Positions 57,785 through 64,000 of a stretch of DNA of 64,000 nucleotides are shown here, in pieces. The stretch comes from Armatimonadota bacterium (lineage in GTDB: Bacteria > Armatimonadota > JADLDR01). Location: assembly GCA_020846535.1 (NCBI GenBank), contig JADLDR010000041.1, forward strand, positions 1 through 64,000. The letters run 5' to 3'. The notes under the pieces are model-generated. The model searched no databases, was not told the origin of the DNA, and worked only from the letters and a program-made list of their open reading frames with translations. A program made the position numbers and the translations under genes. How positions within the stretch are numbered: position 1 is the stretch's first letter; each line of letters starts with the position of its first letter.

Positions 57785-58534
57785 ATGATGTCCCTTTCCC
57801 CACTCGAAATCGAGCGATACCGTGAAGAAGGCTACCTCATGTTTCCCGCCCTCATCCGCGGCAAAAAGCTGGCCCGCTATAAGGGCATTTTCGACGAGCT
57901 GGTGGAGCGCAGCCGTTCCATGCAAACCTCAGAGGGCGGCTACTCCCTGGCCCCCGATGAGAACGGCAAACCCGTTCCGGGACGGCTTCACAAGATTCAG
58001 GGGGTCTGCGTGGTCGATGAGCGCGTCCTGGACCTGGCCCGTGAGGAGGCCATCCTGGACCGGGCGGCCTCTCTGATCGGCCCGGACCTGGATGTCTTCG
58101 GCACCAAGTTCTTTCCGATGCTGGTCCGGGGAGCCACCTCTACCGGCTGGCATCAGGACAATCACTACTTCGGCACCAACTCCGACCGGGTGCTGAGCTG
58201 CGCCATCTATCTGGAGGAGACCGACCGGGAGAACGGCTGCCTGCAAGTGGTTCCCGGCAGCCACCGGACAGGCGATCTGGCGGAACACACCTTCGGGTCG
58301 GGGGTCATGGCCCACGGCGAGTGGGTGGATGTGGACGAGAGCCGGGCGGTGGATATCATCTGCCCGGGCGGAACGGTGGTCTTCTTCTCCGCCAACCTCC
58401 TCCACGGCGCACTCCCGAACACAAGCGACCGCACCGGCTACCGCACCGCCTGGCACTACATCCCCGGCGACCTGAACCTGGCGATGTTCCCGCGCGGCGG
58501 CTACCGCGACCGGCATATCGTGAGAGGGAAATAA
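57785..58534 (+). CDS. Phytanoyl-CoA dioxygenase (PhyH) family protein
   Basis: GWHQDNHYF (HxD), NGCLQVVPGSHRTG, distal H in LLHGALPNTS. Confidence 0.93.
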   Translation: MMSLSPLEIERYREEGYLMFPALIRGKKLARYKGIFDELVERSRSMQTSEGGYSLAPDENGKPVPGRLHKIQGVCVVDERVLDLAREEAILDRAASLIGPDLDVFGTKFFPMLVRGATSTGWHQDNHYFGTNSDRVLSCAIYLEETDRENGCLQVVPGSHRTGDLAEHTFGSGVMAHGEWVDVDESRAVDIICPGGTVVFFSANLLHGALPNTSDRTGYRTAWHYIPGDLNLAMFPRGGYRDRHIVRGK

Positions 58535-58555
58535 GAGGCGTTTCCCAAGCCTGCC

Positions 58556-58876
58556 ATGAACCTGTTTCATTTTATCGCACTGGCCTCAGCCAGCGTCCTG
58601 CTGTCCTACATCACGATCCGGCTGGGCGGCAGAACCGCATTGAGCGAGTACCCATGGCTTGCGCTTGCCTGGGTGCTGCTGGTTTTTACGATTGGCCGTG
58701 TGGCGGATCGTGAAGGACTGTCCCCTCGCCCCGAACAGGAATTGGACAGAGACAGGCGGATTCATTCTGCCTGGGGCTGGACGGTCGGCCTGCTCATTCT
58801 CATCGGATTGGTATGGCTGATTTTCATCTCACCCTATGCTGCCCTCCTGCGCCAGTTACTCGGTTATGAACCCTGA
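58556..58876 (+). CDS. Small membrane protein, 3-4 TM
   Basis: FIALASASVLLSYITIRLGG..WLALAWVLLVFTIGRVAD..WTVGLLILIGLVWLIFIS. Confidence 0.6.
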   Translation: MNLFHFIALASASVLLSYITIRLGGRTALSEYPWLALAWVLLVFTIGRVADREGLSPRPEQELDRDRRIHSAWGWTVGLLILIGLVWLIFISPYAALLRQLLGYEP

Positions 58877-58887
58877 AGGAGCCTGCG

Positions 58888-60180
58888 ATGTCCTTAACAA
58901 ACCTCATCCCTAACGGCGATTTCACCCAAGGAGCGGGCGGCCCCCTGCCTGCGGGCTGGGAGCCGGTCTGCCCGAACCCGGCCCTCGCCCCTCGCTTCAG
59001 ACGGGAGGCGGAAGACGGCCCGCCCTGCCTGACGGCCTCCGGCAGCGGGCGGGAGGAATGCTTCGGCTATATGCGCTGCCCTGTCCGTCTGGAAGGCGGG
59101 AAAACCTACCGGATGCAGGTCGTCCTCCGCTATCGGGGGATGGATGACCTGAACCGCCATCTGGTTCACGGCATCTTTTCCCCGCATTTCAACAACGGCG
59201 TCTTCTCCTACCGCAAAGAGGGTGACCGGGTGATCGGGGAAGGCACATTCCCCGGCCCGCAGGAGGGCGAGGGCGGCGAAATCCGGCTCTACTTCCGTTT
59301 CAGCCCCCGGGGAAAGGTCTATTGGGAGTCGGTCTTTTTAGAGGAATGCGCCCCCATCCCGCCGCGCCCGGCCAGAATCGCCTGCGCCTGGGGAACAGGT
59401 GATCTGGATTTCTGGAGCCGCTGGCTCGACAGGGCGGGCGAAAAGAAAGCCGATATCGCCCTCCTGCCCGAAATGCTGAACGGCAAAGGCGCTCAGGACG
59501 CTGAACCCCTGGACGGCCCGACCGGGGAGATGATGGCCTGCAAGGCCCGGCAGTGGGGCATGTACGTCAGCGGAACCTTCGACGAAAGGCGCGGGGATAT
59601 GGTCTTCAATACCGCGCCCCTTTTCGACCGGAAGGGCGACCTGGCGGGCGCTTACAGCAAGAACCAACTGTTCGACCCGGAAGAGGACGACGGCGCGACC
59701 CCGGGCGTCGGCTATCCCGTCTTTCATACCGATTTCGGCAGGGTCGGCATCATCATCTGCTACGATAGCTGGTTTCCCGAACCGACCCGACTGCTGGCCT
59801 ACAAGGGGGCCGAACTAGTACTCTTCCCGAACGCCGGCTATTTCACCGGCCTCATGCCCGCCCGCTGCGCCGACAACGGGGTCTGGATGGCGGTCAGCAG
59901 CCTGTCCGGGCCTGCCGGGGTCTGGGATTCCGGCGGGACCTGCGCGGGCGAGATGCACCCGGACCCCACGCGCCACGTCGCCTCCTCCATTCTGAACTTC
60001 GAGAAGGATGAGGCCATAAGGATGATCCTTGCCTCCGTCGATCTCAGCATCCGCTACAGCCCCCACTGGTGGGGCGGCCCCATGCGCTCCGCCCCGGGAG
60101 GCCGCAGGCTCCGCCAGACCTTGATTCATCCCATAGAGGAAGAAATCGCCCGAGAATCCCGCCGGTGGTGGGAAGAATAA
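58888..60180 (+). CDS. Carbohydrate-binding-like domain fused to carbon-nitrogen hydrolase
   Basis: N-term LIPNGDFTQGAGGPLPAGWEP..CPVRLEGGKTYRMQVVLRYRG (CBM4/9-like); C-term nitrilase LLPEML, YSKNQLF, IIICYDSWFPE. Confidence 0.85.
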   Translation: MSLTNLIPNGDFTQGAGGPLPAGWEPVCPNPALAPRFRREAEDGPPCLTASGSGREECFGYMRCPVRLEGGKTYRMQVVLRYRGMDDLNRHLVHGIFSPHFNNGVFSYRKEGDRVIGEGTFPGPQEGEGGEIRLYFRFSPRGKVYWESVFLEECAPIPPRPARIACAWGTGDLDFWSRWLDRAGEKKADIALLPEMLNGKGAQDAEPLDGPTGEMMACKARQWGMYVSGTFDERRGDMVFNTAPLFDRKGDLAGAYSKNQLFDPEEDDGATPGVGYPVFHTDFGRVGIIICYDSWFPEPTRLLAYKGAELVLFPNAGYFTGLMPARCADNGVWMAVSSLSGPAGVWDSGGTCAGEMHPDPTRHVASSILNFEKDEAIRMILASVDLSIRYSPHWWGGPMRSAPGGRRLRQTLIHPIEEEIARESRRWWEE

Positions 60181-60194
60181 GGACAAGGAGACTC

Positions 60195-61241
60195 ATGCCA
60201 CAAACATCCCGCGAGATTATGACACGATGCCTGAAGTTCGAGCATCCCGAACGGATGCCCCGAGACCTCTGGGCGCTGCCCTGGGCCGATTGGACTTTCC
60301 CTGAGACGATGGCGAGACTTCGAGGCCGCTTCCCTTCCGATATCGGCGGCCCGGCCTATGTCTATCAGCCTTCGCCCCGCGTGCAGGGCGACCCTTACCG
60401 GATCGGAACCTATGTGGACGAGTGGGGCGCGATCTTCACCAACATCCAGGCCGGGATGATCGGGGAGGTCCGGACGCCCGCGCTGGCCGATATCAAGGAC
60501 TGGCGGCAGATCACGCCCCCTTACGAAATCCTCCCCGAAGACCCCTTGAAAGCCCGCGATGCCGTCAACCGGAGCTGCGCCGCCTCGGAGAAGTTCATCC
60601 TGGCGGGCTGCCCCCGCCCCTGGGAGCGATACCAGTTCCTGCGCGGCAGTGAGAACGCCATGCTCGATATCATGGAGCCAGAATGCGGAGCGGAGGGCTT
60701 CCTCCAGGCCATCCACAACTTCTACCTGACCGAAATGGAGTTCTGGGTGACCACCGATGTGGACGCCATCGCCTTCATGGACGACTGGGGAGCGCAGAAC
60801 CAACTTCTCATTCCGCCGCGCATCTGGCGGGAGCTTTTCAAGCCTTTATACAAAGACTACTGCGACCTGGCCCACTCCAACGGAAAATTCATCTTCATGC
60901 ACTCCGACGGGCATATCTCGGAGATATACGAGGACCTGGTCGAGATCGGGGTGGATGCCATCAACTCGCAATTGTTCTGCATGGACATGGCCGACCTCTC
61001 TCACCGCTTCAAAGGGAAGATCGCCTTCTGGGGCGAGATCGACCGCCAGCATGTGATCCCCTCTCCCGACCCGCAGATGGGGCGCAACGCCGTCCGCGAG
61101 GTGGCCCGCCACTTCTACGATCCCGCCGGGGGCGTGATCGCCCAGTTCGAGTTCAGCGCAGGCGGCAACCCCGACACCGTCCTGGCGATTTTCGAGGAAT
61201 GGGAAGCCGTGCAGGCCGAAGCGGGCAGGCAGACGGGATAG
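60195..61241 (+). CDS. Uroporphyrinogen decarboxylase-fold protein lacking the MtaA HxC...C motif
   Basis: SREIMTRCLKFEHPERMPRDLW..HSNGKFIFMHSDGHISEIYEDLVEIGVDAINSQL..GEIDRQHVIP. Confidence 0.88.
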   Translation: MPQTSREIMTRCLKFEHPERMPRDLWALPWADWTFPETMARLRGRFPSDIGGPAYVYQPSPRVQGDPYRIGTYVDEWGAIFTNIQAGMIGEVRTPALADIKDWRQITPPYEILPEDPLKARDAVNRSCAASEKFILAGCPRPWERYQFLRGSENAMLDIMEPECGAEGFLQAIHNFYLTEMEFWVTTDVDAIAFMDDWGAQNQLLIPPRIWRELFKPLYKDYCDLAHSNGKFIFMHSDGHISEIYEDLVEIGVDAINSQLFCMDMADLSHRFKGKIAFWGEIDRQHVIPSPDPQMGRNAVREVARHFYDPAGGVIAQFEFSAGGNPDTVLAIFEEWEAVQAEAGRQTG

Positions 61242-61247
61242 CCAGCT

Positions 61248-63956
61248 GTGAAAGCGTGGATCGCTCCATTCATCTTCGGACTGCTGCTGGCGGTGACGGC
61301 CCATACAGGAGTCAAAGGGATGCCCGCGCATTTTCTGCTCCCCGGCGAATGGCCCGCCTTTCGAGGCGGCGTCTCCCTCGACGCCCGCTCGTCCCTGAAG
61401 GGGCGCATCACGCGGCCTGAAGTTGCCTGGAAGCATTTTGTGGGCGCTTCCGAAACGCTGCTCATCGCGGAGCCGGGCAAAGTTTCTACAAAACTGACTT
61501 TGCCCGGCCCGGAGACAGCAGGACATATAGAGGGCTCCTATGACGCCCGGTGGGGCCTGACGTCTCCTGTCGGGGAGATCGAGGGGAAGATCCAGCCGAT
61601 CATCCGCGCCACGACCGTCACCTATGCCAGAGTGATCCCCGGAGAGAAGGGGCTGCAAAAGCTGGAGTTCGAAAGCGGCTTTTCCAAGCCGACCGCCAGC
61701 GGCCAGTGGCAGCCGTGTGTCGGGCGGTGCTTCGTCTGGCGGGACGGAAAGTGGGAGATGGTCTGGGAGACCGAATCCATCGAGATGCTCTTCCAGCCCC
61801 TGCCCATCGCGGGCGACTTCGATGGCGACGGCCAGCCGGAGGTGGCGATCCTCCCCTGGTATGAGATTCTGATGCTCGATGCCCGCACGGGCCGGGTCAA
61901 AGACCGCTGCCGGTTCACCGAAGGACGCAGCTATGGCTTTTTCGGGGTCTACGATCTGGACGGAGACGGGAAAAGCGAATTCCTGGTGCAGTCGGATTTC
62001 TCCAAGCATGTGGAGGTTTTAGGCTACCGGGGCGGCAAGCTCTCCCTCCTCTGGCAGAAGGAGATCGAGAGTGATATCTCCAATCCGCAGAAAATCCTGC
62101 GCGTCGGCCCCAACCCGGCTGCCGACCTGGACGGGGACGGCAGGCTGGAGGTGACGGTTAATCTCTACAACGGCTCCGGGGACGGCAGGTGGCATATCAC
62201 TGTCCATGACGGCCTCACCGGCAGCCTCAAGGCCGATCTCCCCGATGAACGGCTGGACAGCCTGGCCGATGTGGACGGGGACGGCATCACCGAACTCTTG
62301 ACCACCCGAACCGATCCGGACACCCTGCGCGGCTTCGGGGCGGTCCGGGTGAGAAGCCTCGCCCGGGGAAGAGAAGGCGTGCTGTGGGAGATGCCGGACG
62401 TTCGCTGGCAGACCTGGGAGCCACCCTTCCCGCCGAACGTCAACAGCACCGCCACCTTCGGGCAGAGAGACGTCCTCTGGCGGCCTGTCGAGGGCAAGGC
62501 AGTCGTTGTTCTACAAGTCGGATTATCTCCTTTAGAGGATAATCCGCGACCCCGGTTACTGGCTGCCTCCTGGGGCAAAGATGGGTTCGAGCGGGATATT
62601 TTCGTCGACATCCGACTTGGCCCGGCATCGGGATCCGCAGCAAGCGACCTTGTGGAAGCGATAGCTCTGGACGCTCGCAAGAATGTGTTGATGAGAGCGA
62701 CCTCTTCCCCCGACAAATCCATGACTTTGGTTTGTCAGAGGGGACATCTCAGAACCCTCGGCTCCCGCCCTGAATCCTCGCCTGCCGGAAATCCCGCCGT
62801 AGCGATGGATCGGAACTCGGGCCGCCCGGTGATCGTCCTCCAGGGCAGCGGGGAAGAGCTTGTGGCCTTCGCGCCCCCGATTGACGGCCAGCCCGCCCGC
62901 GAGTTATGGCGGCTGCCGGGCAGAGGACAGAGTACCGCCTGGCCGCAGGATATCCTCGGCCCGGTTCTGACCGACCTTGACGGCGACGGGAGACGGCAGG
63001 TGATCTATGCCGCCTCTTCCGGAAGCTGCGCCCGCCTCCAGGCCGCCGCTCTCGACGGCAGGCCCTTATGGCATCACGATTTCACCGCCCTGCCGGGCGG
63101 CCCGCCGGTCTGGAACACGGGCGGCATTATCCTCTGGCAGACCAGCCACTTCACCCACCCGAAACGCCGGGACGTTCTGGTGACCGTCCGCCGCTCCATG
63201 ATGCACAGCGAGGAAACCCTGCTCCTGTCCGGTAAGGACGGGAAAGCACTATGGCGCAGGGACCGACAGATCAGCAGCCGGGGCGTGGGAGGAACCCCTT
63301 TCGCCATCGCGGATTTCGACGGAGACGGGCTGGACGATATCGCTTCCTTCCATCCCAGCCTCTTCTACATTCTCAAGGGCGCAACAGGCAAAGATATCAT
63401 CGCCCGCGATGCGGTCTGGGAGCCGGTTCCCGCCAAACCGGTTTACTGGGGCCTGCCGGTGGCCGGCGATTTCGAGGGAGCCGGAAAGCCTTCCGTTTTC
63501 TTTGCGACCACCCGCAGCTCGATGACCGGCCTCATCCGCCCCGACGGCAGCCTAGCATGGTGGGACGCCCTGGACAAAAGCCCCGCCTCCTGGCCCGCCT
63601 TCGGCGATTTCAGCGGGAGCGGGCGCGTGGAGGCAATCGGCGTCGGCTATGAAGACGGCATTCGCTGCTATGACACCGCCACTGGGAAGCCGCTCTGGCG
63701 AATGCCTTCTCCGATCCCCGGAAACCCGACCGGATCCGCCAGCGCGGACATCGACTCCGACGGCAGGGACGAGGCCCTCTTCACCTCCGGCCACACCCTC
63801 TACTGTTTCGGCACGCGGAACCGCAAGGGGAAGATCCTCTGGCAACTGGACCTGCCCGCCCCGGTCGGCCCTCCCGCCATCGCCGATACGGAAGGCCGGG
63901 GCGAAGCCTCGATTCTGCTGTCAGGAGGAGACGGCTATGTATATTGCATTCGCTGA
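61248..63956 (+). CDS. Secreted FG-GAP/VCBS repeat (beta-propeller) protein
   Basis: GDFDGDGQPEVAIL, DLDGDGKSEFLV, DLDGDGRLEVTV, DVDGDGITELL, DLDGDGRRQVIYA, DFDGDGLDDIASF, DIDSDGRDEALF. Confidence 0.88.
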   Translation: MKAWIAPFIFGLLLAVTAHTGVKGMPAHFLLPGEWPAFRGGVSLDARSSLKGRITRPEVAWKHFVGASETLLIAEPGKVSTKLTLPGPETAGHIEGSYDARWGLTSPVGEIEGKIQPIIRATTVTYARVIPGEKGLQKLEFESGFSKPTASGQWQPCVGRCFVWRDGKWEMVWETESIEMLFQPLPIAGDFDGDGQPEVAILPWYEILMLDARTGRVKDRCRFTEGRSYGFFGVYDLDGDGKSEFLVQSDFSKHVEVLGYRGGKLSLLWQKEIESDISNPQKILRVGPNPAADLDGDGRLEVTVNLYNGSGDGRWHITVHDGLTGSLKADLPDERLDSLADVDGDGITELLTTRTDPDTLRGFGAVRVRSLARGREGVLWEMPDVRWQTWEPPFPPNVNSTATFGQRDVLWRPVEGKAVVVLQVGLSPLEDNPRPRLLAASWGKDGFERDIFVDIRLGPASGSAASDLVEAIALDARKNVLMRATSSPDKSMTLVCQRGHLRTLGSRPESSPAGNPAVAMDRNSGRPVIVLQGSGEELVAFAPPIDGQPARELWRLPGRGQSTAWPQDILGPVLTDLDGDGRRQVIYAASSGSCARLQAAALDGRPLWHHDFTALPGGPPVWNTGGIILWQTSHFTHPKRRDVLVTVRRSMMHSEETLLLSGKDGKALWRRDRQISSRGVGGTPFAIADFDGDGLDDIASFHPSLFYILKGATGKDIIARDAVWEPVPAKPVYWGLPVAGDFEGAGKPSVFFATTRSSMTGLIRPDGSLAWWDALDKSPASWPAFGDFSGSGRVEAIGVGYEDGIRCYDTATGKPLWRMPSPIPGNPTGSASADIDSDGRDEALFTSGHTLYCFGTRNRKGKILWQLDLPAPVGPPAIADTEGRGEASILLSGGDGYVYCIR

Positions 63957-64000
63957 TAGATTATCTCTATTCGTAGAAATCACATATTGATGCAATCTAT

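Noticed and set aside
1-64000. CRISPR array, rRNA or tRNA genes
   Set aside because: No regularly spaced direct repeats, rRNA-conserved segments or cloverleaf-like sequences were recognised; a tRNA could still be missed without tRNAscan.
1-64000. Known anti-phage defence island
   Set aside because: Apart from the MNT/HEPN pair and the SWIM/DUF5691 pair, no defence signature genes (R-M, Cas, retron RT, Thoeris, CBASS) were recognised.

Overview
The window is about 64 kb of GC-rich bacterial DNA. It is dense in secreted and cytoplasmic carbohydrate-active proteins: GH29 and GH95 alpha-L-fucosidases, several putative TIM-barrel or (alpha/alpha) glycosidases, an FG-GAP protein and a ceramidase-like protein. 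It also has incomplete sugar ABC transporter sets, two tandem DUF6784/6785-like membrane proteins, an EmrAB-type efflux operon with a TetR/CerR regulator, and an MNT/HEPN pair. A 51.2-61.2 kb stretch is rich in phytanoyl-CoA-dioxygenase-like, creatininase-like, nitrilase and UroD/MtaA-like genes. The gene style resembles Armatimonadota/Planctomycetota-type genomes, but this is an impression and not a taxonomic call. No rRNA, tRNA or CRISPR array was recognised. Several genes are visibly disrupted: a metallophosphoesterase, an MFS transporter, a sialidase-like gene and a zinc-type dehydrogenase. Two inverted copies of the same truncated IS3-family remnant bracket the first ~27 kb. The best candidates for undescribed biology are: (1) the tightly overlapping operon UroD/MtaA-like - PhyH - degenerate creatininase - canonical creatininase - nitrilase, with a second PhyH/CBM-nitrilase/UroD module downstream; (2) an orphan MalG-type permease with a ~380-residue extracytoplasmic insertion containing repeated GH42-like motifs; (3) a diguanylate cyclase translationally coupled to a putative single-strand annealing protein. 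All functional names come from motif and family recognition by eye; no searches were run.
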